Shown: one piece after another, positions 21,157 to 34,574 of the stretch
How the letters are laid out: each line of letters opens with the position of its first letter
Position numbering within the stretch: the stretch's first letter is position 1
Assembly (NCBI GenBank): GCA_913058135.1
Contig: CAJXPR010000005.1
Location: 1-62,191, forward strand
DNA from: an uncultured Gammaproteobacteria bacterium
GTDB taxonomy: Bacteria; Pseudomonadota; Gammaproteobacteria; Pseudomonadales; Pseudohongiellaceae
DNA: 62,191 bases
Reading direction: 5' to 3'
The notes under the pieces: generated by a model
Database searches by the model: none
Told to the model about the DNA's origin: nothing
The model's input: the letters and a program-made list of their open reading frames with translations, nothing else
Made by a program: the position numbers and the translations under genes

Positions 21157-23061
21157 TCAGGCCGTTTGTCGGGCTCTGACGGCCTGGTATTTTTTCAGAT
21201 AGATTAACAACAGGGACACGGCCGCCGGGGTCATGCCGGGAATTCGGGCAGCACGGGCAATGGTGTCGGGTCTGGCGGCCTGCAGCTTCTGCTTCAGCTC
21301 GTTGGACAGGCCTTCCATGTGCTGATAATCGAAGTCAGCTGGCAGGGCGGTATTCTCCTGACGCTTCAGCTTCTGGATATCCTCTTCCTGACGGTTGATA
21401 TAACCTTGATATTTAAGCTGAATCTCAACCTGTTGAGTGACCTGCGAATCCAGTTCCGGCAATTTGATGGAGGTCTCTTTCAGGGCCTCACGCATGGTCT
21501 GGTAACTCAGTTCCGGACGCGCGAGCAAATCTGCCAGGCTGTATTCACGGCCCAGTGGTTTTTCCAGCAAATCACTGATGGCTGCTTCCTTGTCGGTGCC
21601 GGGCTGCACCCAGACCGATTTCAGTCGCTTGAGCTCCTCGCCAACGCTGTCCTGTTTCTGGCAAAACGCCTGCCAGCGCTTATCGTCAATCAGGCCCATG
21701 TCCCGACCGATACCGGTCAGACGCAGGTCGGCATTGTCTTCACGCAACAACAACCGGTACTCGGCGCGGCTGGTGAACATGCGATAGGGCTCGGTGGTGC
21801 CCATGCTGATCAGGTCGTCTACCAGCACGCCGATATAGGCCTGATCACGGCGCGGGCACCAGCTTTCCAGTTCACGGGAGGCGCGGGCAGCGTTGATACC
21901 GGACAGCAAACCCTGTGCTCCGGCTTCCTCATACCCCGTGGTGCCGTTGATCTGACCGGCAAAATACAGGCCTTTGATAAAGCGGGTTTCCAGCGAGTGA
22001 TGCAGATCCCTGGGGTCAAAGAAATCATACTCGATGGCATAACCAGGTCGCGTGATATGGGCGTTTTCAAACCCTCTGATCTGACGCACCAACTCGATCT
22101 GTACATCAAACGGCAGGCTGGTGGAGATGCCATTCGGATACAGTTCGTTGGTATTCAGGCCCTCGGGTTCAACAAAAATCTGATGCGAGGTTTTGTCGGC
22201 AAAGCGCATGACCTTGTCTTCGATGGAAGGACAGTATCGCGGGCCTATCCCCTCGATTACCCCTGAATACATCGGCGAGCGGTCCAGTCCACTACGGATG
22301 ATTTCGTGACAGCGCTCGTTAGTCGCTGTTATATAACAATTTATCTGCTCCGGATGATCTTCTGCCTTGCCCATGAACGACATCACCGGCAGTGGTGTAT
22401 CGCCTGGCTGCGCCTGCATCACTGAAAAATCCACTGAGCGGGCATCAATGCGCGGCGGGGTCCCGGTTTTCAGGCGTCCAACGTTAAACGGCAGTTCACG
22501 CAGGCGGTCTGCCAGTTTGATGGATGGCGGATCACCGGCGCGGCCGCCAGAGCTGTTTTGCAGACCTATGTGGATCTTGCCGCCGAGGAAGGTGCCGGTG
22601 GTTAGCACGACGGTGGGCGCAAAAAAGCGTACGCCCATTTGTGTGACAACTCCATCAACGCGTTCGCCAGCAAGAATCAGATCGTCTGCAGCCTGTTGAA
22701 AAATATCAAGGTTTTCCTGACTTTCAAGAATATTGCGAATCGCGGCGCGGTACAGTGCGCGGTCAGCCTGCGCTCGGGTGGCTCGCACAGCCGGGCCTTT
22801 GCTGCTGTTCAGCACACGAAACTGAATACCGGCCAGGTCCGTAGCTTTGGCCATCGCGCCGCCAAGCGCATCAATCTCACGCACCAGGTGGCTCTTTCCT
22901 ATCCCGCCGATAGCGGGGTTGCAGGACATCTGGCCCAGGGTTTCGATATTGTGCGTCAGCAGCAAGGTTTTCACGCCCGAACGGGCCGCGGCCAGGGCGG
23001 CCTCGGTTCCGGCGTGGCCACCACCGACCACGATCACGTCATATCGTTTGGAAAAATCCAT
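21157..23061 (-). CDS. mnmG: tRNA uridine-34 5-carboxymethylaminomethyl modification enzyme MnmG (GidA)
   Basis: The 634-residue FAD protein works with MnmE to modify the wobble uridine of several tRNAs. The FAD-binding start is [23 protein letters not shown], and the signature [15 protein letters not shown] and [17 protein letters not shown] stretches are present. The ATG at 23061 is chosen because a longer frame adds 28 residues read from the AT-rich spacer. In E. coli this gene also borders oriC, as it does here. Confidence 0.98.
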   Translation of the reverse strand: MDFSKRYDVIVVGGGHAGTEAALAAARSGVKTLLLTHNIETLGQMSCNPAIGGIGKSHLVREIDALGGAMAKATDLAGIQFRVLNSSKGPAVRATRAQADRALYRAAIRNILESQENLDIFQQAADDLILAGERVDGVVTQMGVRFFAPTVVLTTGTFLGGKIHIGLQNSSGGRAGDPPSIKLADRLRELPFNVGRLKTGTPPRIDARSVDFSVMQAQPGDTPLPVMSFMGKAEDHPEQINCYITATNERCHEIIRSGLDRSPMYSGVIEGIGPRYCPSIEDKVMRFADKTSHQIFVEPEGLNTNELYPNGISTSLPFDVQIELVRQIRGFENAHITRPGYAIEYDFFDPRDLHHSLETRFIKGLYFAGQINGTTGYEEAGAQGLLSGINAARASRELESWCPRRDQAYIGVLVDDLISMGTTEPYRMFTSRAEYRLLLREDNADLRLTGIGRDMGLIDDKRWQAFCQKQDSVGEELKRLKSVWVQPGTDKEAAISDLLEKPLGREYSLADLLARPELSYQTMREALKETSIKLPELDSQVTQQVEIQLKYQGYINRQEEDIQKLKRQENTALPADFDYQHMEGLSNELKQKLQAARPDTIARAARIPGMTPAAVSLLLIYLKKYQAVRARQTA

Positions 23062-23465
23062 AGCTTGAACAGTCAATTTCGAAAAGGGTGCTAAGTATAA
23101 GCCTTGTATCGCAAATTTAAAGGCTTGTGATTGAAAATAATCCACAAGCAGATCTTATTCACAAGAGTAATTAAATTTAATCAATATAGTTATAGATAAA
23201 ACATAAAGACTTAATACTGTTAATACTAATGGTAAACCGGTTTTCTGTAGACAACTGCTTTTTTACTAATATAAACAAATGGATACTGACTGTATAGAAA
23301 GGTTAACAAGCACTGGTGAAACTGCAGTGAAGCTTTTATCAAGCTGTGCAGAAAAGCCGTTGTTATCCACAAGGCCAAAATCGGCTGTTTTTTGATAAAA
23401 ACTTATACACAGAAAAAGCTGTTTTATGCACAGTTTCTGAGCACCTTGGGAACAGGTAAAAAAAG
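23062..23465. other. AT-rich spacer with five DnaA boxes: candidate oriC
   Basis: This 404-bp gene-free spacer lies between mnmG and mnmE. DnaA-box-like 9-mers, all on the plus strand, are TAATCCACA (23138), TTATTCACA (23155), the perfect TTATCCACA (23363), TTATACACA (23403) and TTATGCACA (23424). Between the two groups lies a long AT-rich stretch (about 23164-23280) suited to unwinding. Only one GATC was seen, so SeqA/Dam control as in enterics is not indicated. mnmG-proximal oriC is the E. coli arrangement. Short open frames here are AT-rich noise. Confidence 0.65.
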
Positions 23466-24863
23466 TTATTTTCCGATGCAAAAACTGGAAAAAATACGCC
23501 CAAGCAGGTCATCGGTGGTGACGGCGCCGGTAATTTCTCCCAGGTAACGGTGGGCGTGACGCAGATCTTCGGCCACCAGTTCGGCAGCAGCATGATGGGA
23601 AAGTTGAAAACGTGCCTGTTCCAGACACTCGCGGGTCTTGCGCAAAGCTTCCAGGTGCCGCCGCCGGGCGATAAAACCGCCCTCAGCGGTAGCCTGAAAG
23701 CCCATGCAGTCTTTCAGATGTTGACGCAATAAATCGATGCCTGCGTTCTGCTTGGCGGAAAGCTCAATCACACTGGCACCGCTAGCATTTTCGGCGGCAA
23801 TTAGGGTCGGTGAGCCGGCCTGCAGATCGATCTTGTTGCGGATAATGGTTAACCTGCCCGTGTCCAGCGCAGCTGTCAGCGCTTCGAACCCGGGGCTTTG
23901 CAGGTAGTTCCTGATGTTGCTGGCATCAACGGTCTCCCGGGCAGCATCGACCACCAGCAGGATGCGGTCAGCCTGCTGCACCGCCCTGACTGCCCTTCTT
24001 ATGCCTTCCTGTTCGACAATGTCATCACTGTCCCGCAGCCCTGCCGTGTCGGTGATATGCAGGGGCATGCCATCAATGGTGATCTGTTCACTGAGCACAT
24101 CGCGGGTGGTGCCGGCAATGTCAGTGACGATGGCGGATTCCTTGCCTGCCAGGGCGTTCAGCAGGCTGGATTTGCCGGCATTGGGTTTACCGGCAATCAC
24201 CACCGCCATGCCTTCGCGTATCAGGGCGCCCTGGCGCGCCTGTTCGAGGACCCGGTCCAGTGTTGCGATAATCGCGTCCAGTTTTTCGGCAATGCGACCT
24301 TCGCTGAGAAAGTCGATTTCTTCATCGGTAAAGTCGATGGCTGCTTCAAGGTAGACACGCAGCAGGGTTGTCGATTCAGCCAGGTCATCGATCAATCTGG
24401 AGAACTCGCCCTGCAGCGTACGCATGGCACTTTTGGCGGCTTCTGCGGAGCTGCTGTCAATCAGGTCGGCGATGGCCTCAGCCTGGGCCAGATCCAGCTT
24501 GTCATTTAGAAAGGCGCGCTCGGTGAATTCTCCGGGACGGGCCAGTCGGGCGCCGGCCGCCAGGGTGATGTTTAGCAGCGCGTCCATGATGAAATAACCA
24601 CCATGGCCCTGCAGTTCCAGTACGTCCTCGCCAGTGAACGAGTTGGGGCCCGGGAAGAACAGAGCAATGCCCTGATCAATGACATCGTCATTGTTATCAT
24701 GAAACGGGCAATAGTGGGCGTAGCGCGGAGTCGGGGCAAAGTGCAGGATGGCGTTGGCAATATCGACACAACCGGGCCCGGATATCCGCACAATCCCCAC
24801 ACCACTGCGACCGGGCGGTGTGGCGACTGCACAGATTGTGTCCGTATCTGATGCGCTTGACAT
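23466..24863 (-). CDS. mnmE: tRNA modification GTPase MnmE (TrmE)
   Basis: This 465-residue, potassium-activated GTPase is the partner of MnmG. The N-terminal folate-binding domain ([21 protein letters not shown]) and the helical domain ([21 protein letters not shown]) flank the G domain: [28 protein letters not shown] and RNKID. It ends with the catalytic CIGK motif, Cys three residues before the C-terminus. The ATG at 24863 is used; a preceding TTG would add only one residue. Confidence 0.98.
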   Translation of the reverse strand: MSSASDTDTICAVATPPGRSGVGIVRISGPGCVDIANAILHFAPTPRYAHYCPFHDNNDDVIDQGIALFFPGPNSFTGEDVLELQGHGGYFIMDALLNITLAAGARLARPGEFTERAFLNDKLDLAQAEAIADLIDSSSAEAAKSAMRTLQGEFSRLIDDLAESTTLLRVYLEAAIDFTDEEIDFLSEGRIAEKLDAIIATLDRVLEQARQGALIREGMAVVIAGKPNAGKSSLLNALAGKESAIVTDIAGTTRDVLSEQITIDGMPLHITDTAGLRDSDDIVEQEGIRRAVRAVQQADRILLVVDAARETVDASNIRNYLQSPGFEALTAALDTGRLTIIRNKIDLQAGSPTLIAAENASGASVIELSAKQNAGIDLLRQHLKDCMGFQATAEGGFIARRRHLEALRKTRECLEQARFQLSHHAAAELVAEDLRHAHRYLGEITGAVTTDDLLGRIFSSFCIGK

Positions 24864-24887
24864 CAAACGTCTGCCCGAATGGATTGC

Positions 24888-26582
24888 TTAGCTTTTGGCA
24901 GCCTCTTTTGCTGCATATTCAGCCTCGATATTGCGCGTGATGTACCACTGCTGGGCGATGCCCAGTACGCTGTTGGCCAGCCAGTACAGCACCAGACCGG
25001 CCGGGAACCAGAGGAAAAACACGGTCATCACGATGGGCATGAATTTCATGATCTTGGCCTGGGTTGGATCCTGTGGCGTCGGATTGAGCATGAACTGTAC
25101 GTACATGGAGGCGCCCATCAGCAGCGGCAGTACAAAATACGGATCCATCACTGACAGGTCATTGATCCACAGGATCCACGGTGCATGACGCAGCTCGACG
25201 CCTTCCAGCAACACCCAATACAGGGCGATGAATACCGGCATCTGCACCAGCATCGGCAAACAGCCGCCAAAGGGGTTGATCTTCTCTTTTTTGTACAGCT
25301 CCATGGTGGCCTTCTGGAGCTTCATTTTGTCGTCGCCATAACGCTCTTTAAGCTGGTTCATTTTGGGCATGACACGCCGCATATTGGCCATGGATCGGTA
25401 ACTGGTGGCTGACAGCTTGAAGAAAATACCTTTAACAATAACGGTCAGGATCAGAATCGACCAACCGTAGTTGCCAATGATGCTGTTGATCTGCGTCAGC
25501 AACCAGTAAATGGGTGACGCAACAAACCACAACCAGCCATAGTCGATGGTTCGGTCCAGCCACGGGGCGATTTCGCCCAGCCGGTACTGGTCCTTGGGAC
25601 CTGCATAAAACGACATTTGCTGAACATTGGTGCTGTTGGGTGCGACCACAAATTCTGAACTGGTAAAGCCGCCTATGTATTCATTCTGGCTGTTGCGCCG
25701 GAACGAAAAACTGTTGCGTGCCTGTTGCGGTGGTATGAAGGCGGAAATGAAATAATGCTGACCCAGCGCGACCCAGCCGCCTTCCAGTTCGTGCGAGGCT
25801 CGTTCCTCAACTTCGTCAAACGGAATTTTGACGTAATTGTCATCGTTGGAGGTGGCCGCAAAGCCCAGGAAACTGGCCATGCCAAAGCCGCTGCCCTGAG
25901 TGGGATCTTCGTAGTTGCTGCGTTTTATCTGGCCAAACATGTTGGCCTGCCAGGGCATGTCTGTGGGGTTGGTGACGTCGTAGACAATGTCGACCAGATA
26001 ATTGTCGCGCTCGAAACTGAAGCGTTTGGTGATCTCCACGCCGTTGTCGTCGGTGTATCGCAGGTCCACGTTGAGGACATCCTGACCAGGTGCCAGTGCA
26101 TAACTGTCGTCACTGGCGGTATACAGGGCACGTTGGGCGCCGTCGATGCCGTTTTGTCCAATCAGGCCGCTCTGGGCAACGTAGGTCCTCAGCGTGGTGT
26201 TTTCCAGCAGCACAAAAGGCTCATCCGGCGTATCGATCTGTGTGGAATGCTCTGGCAGTGATACATAAACAATATCGCCACCGCGTCGATCAATGGTGAC
26301 GTTGAGCACGTCGGTGCTGACGGTGATCAGCGTATCGCTGTTCTGTGTGTTGTTGCCAGTTGCGGAGGCACTTGCCACAGCCGGAATGTCGGAGGGAATA
26401 TCCGAGGGCGTGTCAGCGGTTGGCGTGGCATTGTTGACAGCGGGCACGTCACCACTGCTTTGTTGGCTTTGCACTACCTCAGGCGTGGGCGCAGACGCCG
26501 GGTAGTCTTCCTGCCAGGACAGCAGAAGCATGTAACTGACAATGGCCAGACCGGCCAGAAGCGCGTATCGAATATAGTCCAT
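24888..26582 (-). CDS. yidC: Membrane protein insertase YidC (Oxa1 family)
   Basis: The 564-residue insertase has an N-terminal anchor (IRYALLAGLAIVSYMLLLSW), a large periplasmic beta domain (about 60-340), and a five-helix C-terminal core. The core includes NYGWSILILTVIVKGIFFKLS with the groove Arg in the following SYRSMANMRRV, plus NPFGGCLPMLVQMPVFIALYWVLL. The linker after the first helix is Ser/Thr/Ala-rich and long. It lies 9 bp downstream of yidD. Confidence 0.98.
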   Translation of the reverse strand: MDYIRYALLAGLAIVSYMLLLSWQEDYPASAPTPEVVQSQQSSGDVPAVNNATPTADTPSDIPSDIPAVASASATGNNTQNSDTLITVSTDVLNVTIDRRGGDIVYVSLPEHSTQIDTPDEPFVLLENTTLRTYVAQSGLIGQNGIDGAQRALYTASDDSYALAPGQDVLNVDLRYTDDNGVEITKRFSFERDNYLVDIVYDVTNPTDMPWQANMFGQIKRSNYEDPTQGSGFGMASFLGFAATSNDDNYVKIPFDEVEERASHELEGGWVALGQHYFISAFIPPQQARNSFSFRRNSQNEYIGGFTSSEFVVAPNSTNVQQMSFYAGPKDQYRLGEIAPWLDRTIDYGWLWFVASPIYWLLTQINSIIGNYGWSILILTVIVKGIFFKLSATSYRSMANMRRVMPKMNQLKERYGDDKMKLQKATMELYKKEKINPFGGCLPMLVQMPVFIALYWVLLEGVELRHAPWILWINDLSVMDPYFVLPLLMGASMYVQFMLNPTPQDPTQAKIMKFMPIVMTVFFLWFPAGLVLYWLANSVLGIAQQWYITRNIEAEYAAKEAAKS

Positions 26583-26591
26583 GGGTAAAGG

Positions 26592-26849
26592 CTACTTATT
26601 GGTTGAAGACGTTTCACCGTCAGAGTGAGTGTGACTGCCGGGGACAGGATCAAAACCGCCCTCATGCCAGGGATGACAGCGCAGTATACGGCGAGTGCCA
26701 AGATAACATCCTTTCACCACGCCGTGACAGGCGATGGCGTCCTGAGTGTAATGCGAGCAGGAGGGATAAAAACGGCACTGATTGCCAATGAAAAGACTGA
26801 GGGTGTACTGGTAGACAGTAATCAGCTTGATAGCGAACTTAGCCAGCAT
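26592..26849 (-). CDS. yidD: Membrane protein insertion efficiency factor YidD
   Basis: This 85-residue small amphipathic protein helps membrane protein insertion. The cysteine-rich signature is CRFYPSCSHYTQDAI followed by GCYLGTRRILRCHPWHEGGFDPVP. It lies between rnpA and yidC in the standard order, with 24 bp to rnpA and 9 bp to yidC. Confidence 0.95.
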   Translation of the reverse strand: MLAKFAIKLITVYQYTLSLFIGNQCRFYPSCSHYTQDAIACHGVVKGCYLGTRRILRCHPWHEGGFDPVPGSHTHSDGETSSTNK

Positions 26850-26873
26850 GTTAAGTCACCCGTTATCTCGCAG

Positions 26874-27284
26874 CTATTTAATGCTCTGGTTTGTGGCCTG
26901 AGAGGCGACCAGGCGGTCGCGGCGTCGGACAAGATCCTGCCACAGTTTTTCCAGAAGCTGAACAATGGCAGTGTTGTCCATATTGGTCAGCCCTTTACGG
27001 GCAAGAATAACGATGTCCAGCCCGGTGAGCAAATGCTGATGGTGGCGGAAGGATTCGCGACTCAGCCGTTTGACTCGATTTCGTTGCACCGCCAGACGAA
27101 CATTTTTCTTGGCGATGACCAGACCCAGTCTTGGATTAATATTGTCGTGCCTGATGGCCAATATCAGGAACTGGGCGCAGGATACCTTGAATTCTGCCTT
27201 ATCGAACACGGCTTTGTAGTCAGAAGCCGTCAGAAGCCGCAGATTTCTACCAAAACCATGACTGGTTATTTGCTGGTCGGTCAC
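26874..27284 (-). CDS. rnpA: Ribonuclease P protein component
   Basis: The 136-residue basic protein is the subunit of RNase P that helps process the 5' leader of tRNA precursors. The RNR signature appears as VQRNRVKRLSRESFR, preceded by PRLGLVIAKKNVRLA. It starts 35 bp after rpmH, the usual cotranscribed arrangement. Confidence 0.96.
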   Translation of the reverse strand: MTDQQITSHGFGRNLRLLTASDYKAVFDKAEFKVSCAQFLILAIRHDNINPRLGLVIAKKNVRLAVQRNRVKRLSRESFRHHQHLLTGLDIVILARKGLTNMDNTAIVQLLEKLWQDLVRRRDRLVASQATNQSIK

Positions 27285-27319
27285 ATGCAGCTCTTATCAG
27301 GTAAATCAGGCCAGGTAAA

Positions 27320-27454
27320 TCAGGCAGACAGCTTGGCGCGGCCTCGTGAACGACGACGCTTGATAACCAGACGACCACCTTTGGTTGCCATACGGGCACG
27401 GAAACCGTGAGTTCGGGCGCGTTTCAGCAGGCTGGGTTGGAAAGTTCTTTTCAT
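27320..27454 (-). CDS. rpmH: 50S ribosomal protein L34
   Basis: This is a 44-residue, strongly basic protein reading [18 protein letters not shown] at the start and the usual [16 protein letters not shown] tail. Size and sequence are those of bacterial L34. The frame is open further upstream, but the ATG at 27454 gives the conserved length. Confidence 0.97.
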   Translation of the reverse strand: MKRTFQPSLLKRARTHGFRARMATKGGRLVIKRRRSRGRAKLSA

Positions 27455-27848
27455 AATGGCGATCCAGGGTGATTCAGTAAATGGTGGTTCGGATAAATTA
27501 AAGAGCGCGGATTTTAGATGTTTTACCAACTTTATGCAATAGATTCCTCGTATTGCGAAGATATTGGCGTGTGGAAATTCTATCCGCTGCTTATACCCTG
27601 TTAATAACAAGTTATCCACAGGATGTGCTGTGCATAAAATGCGTGATTATAAAAATTCCGTATTTGCCAAAAGGCCCGGTTTTGCTGGTTTGCGTATTTT
27701 AAGTATCTGATATTAAAAGACAAAAAAATATTCCTGGAACAGGTGAAAACTGGCTTGTTTGTGTGGATAAGTGTGCGTCAGCGGGTTAGAATTTGCCCTC
27801 GTTAAATACTTTATTCACACAATAACAGACTACAGGGCAGTGAAAGTC
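27455..27848. other. rpmH-dnaA spacer with DnaA boxes: candidate origin and dnaA control region
   Basis: This 394-bp spacer lies between the divergent rpmH and dnaA genes. DnaA boxes are TTATCCACA (27612, plus), TGTGCATAA (27629, minus), TGTGGATAA (27762, minus) and TTATTCACA (27811, plus), with an AT-rich stretch at about 27640-27735. The first and last boxes lie about 200 bp apart. In Pseudomonas this spacer is an established origin. Gene orientation switches exactly here, which supports it as the divergence point. DnaA boxes in front of dnaA would also allow autoregulation. Confidence 0.65.
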
Positions 27849-29456
27849 GTGCTTTTAGCAACTTGGCAACGGTGTGTAGATCACCTCCGGGATGAGCTCC
27901 CATCCCAGCAATTTAATACCTGGATCAGACCCTTGCAGGCAGAGGCCTCGTCAGACGGCCTTACTCTGCGAGCACCCAACCGTTTTGTACAGGAATGGGT
28001 CAAAGACAAATTTTACGCCCGTATCAGTGAATTGGTGCATCGCCACACAGACGGCGAGCAAGTGGGCATATTTCTCGAAATTGGCAGTCGTCAGGCCTCC
28101 CGCCCGGCCGTAGTGGCATCGGCGGTTGGCGATCATGCAGTACGTCAGGCGCCGGTGCAGCAGCATCAGCGCATGTTTGATGATGAGCGAACCACGCCTG
28201 CCATCCAGATGCCGCCTGCTGGCATCTCGATGCCTGCGTCGGGTGCACATTTGAGCCTGGTGGAGCCTGCAGAACGTCAGGGCGCTGCGCGCCTGGCGGG
28301 TGATGCGCTAAGCGGCGAGCAGCATTCCGACACTGAGCTCAAGGATGCACTGGCGGGCAAGTCCTATACCGGTGGCAGTCAGAGCAAACGCTCCGGGCGC
28401 AATATGGAGCTCATTATCGAGGGCAAGCTTCGGCATAAAGGCTCGCTGAACCGTGAAAATACCTTCGACAACTTTATCGAAGGCAAGTCGAACCAGCTGG
28501 CGCGGGCAGCCGCGCTGCAGGTCGCGGACAATCCTGGCGGTGCCTATAATCCGCTATTCATCTACGGTGGTGTAGGTCTGGGTAAAACGCATTTGATGCA
28601 CGCCATTGGCAACTTCATGTTGGCGCGAAAACCCAACGCCAAGGTTGTCTATCTGCATTCCGAGACCTTTGTGGCAACCATGGTGACGGCGCTTCAGCTC
28701 AATGCCATCAATGAGTTCAAACGTTACTACCGGTCCGTTGACGCCTTGCTGATTGACGATATCCAGTTTTTTGCCGGTAAGGAGCGCTCCCAGGAAGAGT
28801 TTTTCCATACCTTTAACGCCTTGCTGGAGGGTGGTCAGCAAATTATCCTGACAAGTGATAAATACCACAAGGAAATCAATGGGTTGGAAGAAAGGCTGAA
28901 GTCCCGGTTTGGGTGGGGCCTGAGTGTTGCCGTGGAGCCGCCTGAACTGGAAACCCGAGCCGCCATTCTGATCAACAAGGCTGCGCAAAGCAACGTAGAG
29001 TTGCCCGGTGATGCGGCCATGTTTATTGCACAGCGTTTGCGGTCTCATGTGCGCGAACTTGAAGGTGCTCTCAAGAAAGTCATCATCCACGCGAATTTTG
29101 TGGGTCGCAAGATTGATCTGGATCTGGTGCGTGAGGCATTGCGTGATTTGTTTGCGCTGCACGAAAAGCTGGTTTCCATTGATAATATTCAGCGTTCAGT
29201 CGCAGAATATTATAAGATCAAGATGTCCGACATGCTGTCCAAACGTCGCAACCGTTCTGTTGCCCGGCCTCGGCAAATTGCCATGTGCCTGGCCAAGGAA
29301 TTGACCAACCATAGCTTGCCGGAAATAGGTGATGCGTTTGGTGGTCGAGACCATACAACGGTGTTGCACGCGTGCAAACAGATCAAGAAACTGAGGGGCG
29401 ACTCGCAGGATCTGGCGGAAGACTATAATAACCTGTTGCGAGCGCTGACTACCTGA
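27849..29456 (+). CDS. dnaA: Chromosomal replication initiator DnaA
   Basis: The 535-residue initiator starts at GTG (27849), aligning [28 protein letters not shown] with the N-terminal DnaB-interaction domain. E. coli dnaA also starts with GTG. Domain II (about 85-195) is unusually long and rich in Gln, Pro and Ala, which explains the length above E. coli's 467. The AAA+ domain has [16 protein letters not shown] and [13 protein letters not shown]. Domain IV ends with the DNA-binding signature [15 protein letters not shown]. It is followed 63 bp later by dnaN. Confidence 0.98.
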   Translation: MLLATWQRCVDHLRDELPSQQFNTWIRPLQAEASSDGLTLRAPNRFVQEWVKDKFYARISELVHRHTDGEQVGIFLEIGSRQASRPAVVASAVGDHAVRQAPVQQHQRMFDDERTTPAIQMPPAGISMPASGAHLSLVEPAERQGAARLAGDALSGEQHSDTELKDALAGKSYTGGSQSKRSGRNMELIIEGKLRHKGSLNRENTFDNFIEGKSNQLARAAALQVADNPGGAYNPLFIYGGVGLGKTHLMHAIGNFMLARKPNAKVVYLHSETFVATMVTALQLNAINEFKRYYRSVDALLIDDIQFFAGKERSQEEFFHTFNALLEGGQQIILTSDKYHKEINGLEERLKSRFGWGLSVAVEPPELETRAAILINKAAQSNVELPGDAAMFIAQRLRSHVRELEGALKKVIIHANFVGRKIDLDLVREALRDLFALHEKLVSIDNIQRSVAEYYKIKMSDMLSKRRNRSVARPRQIAMCLAKELTNHSLPEIGDAFGGRDHTTVLHACKQIKKLRGDSQDLAEDYNNLLRALTT

Positions 29457-29519
29457 TTAGTTGGTATCAGCCGGGCTTCAATCCAATCATAAATAAAAAC
29501 GCTTATCTGAGATCGGAAT

Positions 29520-30626
29520 ATGCAATTTACAATTTCCAGGGACGCAATCATTAAGCCCCTCCAATTGGCGGCGGGTGTTGTAGAGCGTCGTCACACATTA
29601 CCAGTGCTGGCAAATGTGCTGTTGACACTTAAAGATGACATTTTGGAAATCACCGGGACAGACCTGGAAGTAGAGTTGATTGGTCGGGTGCCGGTAAACA
29701 GCGGCAGCCGCCCTGGCGAGATTACGGTTCCGGGCCGTAAACTGATGGACATCTGCAAGTCGTTGTCAGATGACGCAGTGCTCGATTTTGCGCTGGAGGA
29801 TGGCAAGTTTGTGGTCAAAGCCGGACGTAGCCGCTTTACGCTGGCGACCCTCCCCGCCTCAGATTTTCCTGTGACGGTCGATGAGCCGGGCACCTACGAG
29901 ATCGCTATCAGCGGGCAGGAACTCAAGCACCTGATCGATTCCTGTGCTTTTGCCATGGCCCAGCAGGATGTTCGTTATTACCTGAATGGCATGTTATTTG
30001 AGCTGGGCAGTTCCTGGCTCAGAGTCGTCGCCACCGATGGACACCGACTGGCCATGCATACCACTGGTATCAATACAGGTGTTGACGAGGTTCAGCAAAT
30101 AATCGTGCCGCGCAAAGGTGTGCTGGAGTTATCGCGCTTACTTTCCGATCCGTCAGAAGACGAGTTGGTACTGGTATTTGGTGCGGGTCATATTCGGGCG
30201 CGACTCAAGGACTTTACCTTTACGTCCAAGCTGGTCGATGGGAAATTTCCTGACTATCAACGCGTTTTACCCAAAGGCGGCAACAAAACGGTTATTGGCG
30301 AACGCACCCTGCTCCGCCATGCCTTCAGTCGCGCATCAATTCTTTCCAACGAGAAATACCGCGGCGTCAATCTTCAGCTTGGCCAAAATGAGTTAAAGGT
30401 CATTGCCAATAACCCTGAGCAGGAAGAAGCTGAGGACATGGTTGGTGTTGAGTATGAGGGTGAGGCACTGGAGATTGGGTTTAATGTTGCCTACCTTATT
30501 GATGTTTTGAATGTTCTGGATAGTGACAAGGTTAAGTTCACCCTGTCTGATTCTAACAGTAGTGCCTTGCTGGAAGCTGTGTCTGCTTCTGATGCGCTCT
30601 ACGTTGTCATGCCTATGCGGCTTTAA
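29520..30626 (+). CDS. dnaN: DNA polymerase III beta sliding clamp
   Basis: The 368-residue clamp dimerises around DNA and tethers polymerase. It starts MQFTISRDAIIKPLQLAAGVVERR and ends with the conserved YVVMPMRL, part of the partner-binding pocket. Three repeated clamp domains span the length. It lies between dnaA and recF in the standard order, with 21 bp before recF. Confidence 0.98.
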   Translation: MQFTISRDAIIKPLQLAAGVVERRHTLPVLANVLLTLKDDILEITGTDLEVELIGRVPVNSGSRPGEITVPGRKLMDICKSLSDDAVLDFALEDGKFVVKAGRSRFTLATLPASDFPVTVDEPGTYEIAISGQELKHLIDSCAFAMAQQDVRYYLNGMLFELGSSWLRVVATDGHRLAMHTTGINTGVDEVQQIIVPRKGVLELSRLLSDPSEDELVLVFGAGHIRARLKDFTFTSKLVDGKFPDYQRVLPKGGNKTVIGERTLLRHAFSRASILSNEKYRGVNLQLGQNELKVIANNPEQEEAEDMVGVEYEGEALEIGFNVAYLIDVLNVLDSDKVKFTLSDSNSSALLEAVSASDALYVVMPMRL

Positions 30627-30647
30627 TAGGCCTGACCCCGGGATTAC

Positions 30648-34198
<3,551 letters not shown>

Positions 34199-34230
34199 AA
34201 TATAACTAATAATATCAATAAGTTATAAAA

Positions 34231-34248
34231 CATGTAAGCGCATACATG
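34231..34248. repeat. Dyad CATGTA-N6-TACATG behind gyrB
   Basis: CATGTAAGCGCATACATG is a 6-bp inverted repeat around a 6-base centre, 33 bp after the gyrB stop and just before the terminator hairpin. Function is unknown; it may simply extend the 3' RNA structure. Confidence 0.35.
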
Positions 34249-34250
34249 AA

Positions 34251-34294
34251 GCGGCTCGAAGCCATGCACCTTTGTCTTTGAGCCGCGTTTTATT
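34251..34294 (+). terminator. Rho-independent terminator of gyrB
   Basis: GCGGCTCGAA (34251-34260) pairs with TTTGAGCCGC (34277-34286), ten pairs with one G-T, around a 16-base loop. GTTTTATT follows. It lies 53 bp after the gyrB stop and marks the left edge of the non-core insert. Confidence 0.75.
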
Positions 34295-34574
34295 CGCCAA
34301 ATCTCTTAAATCAGTTGTTTTCCGGACTTTGCCACCACTGTGATGCGACCAAACTCCCCTCAATTCCTATTGCGGTGAAGGACTGACTCCCCCTGTCCGG
34401 TTGTTTGGTGTAGCTATCCTGCTTTAGTAGCAACATTAATTGTCTCCTGGCAAACGCGGCGCTGCCAGACTAACAATGAATGTAGGGCGTTAGGCGGTAG
34501 TAGGCGATTACTTACTCGCAGACAGATGTCCCGGAAATCTCCGCAGGGTCAGAAACCAGCGTTGCTGCTATCGA
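34295..34574. other. Gene-free stretch
   Basis: I see no coding frame with a plausible start, no RNA gene and no repeat in these 280 bp. The minus strand must hold only the 3' untranslated end of the PD40-repeat gene. Confidence 0.5.

Noticed and set aside
21319-22266. A 315-residue plus-strand open frame over mnmG
   Set aside because: Antisense shadow of a conserved gene, with no recognisable domain.
23266-23481. A short minus-strand frame within the DnaA-box spacer
   Set aside because: Low-complexity translation of AT-rich origin sequence, with no ribosome site.
27771-27848. A longer dnaA start that would add 26 residues
   Set aside because: The extension covers a DnaA box and has no counterpart in DnaA proteins; the GTG at 27849 aligns with known N-termini.
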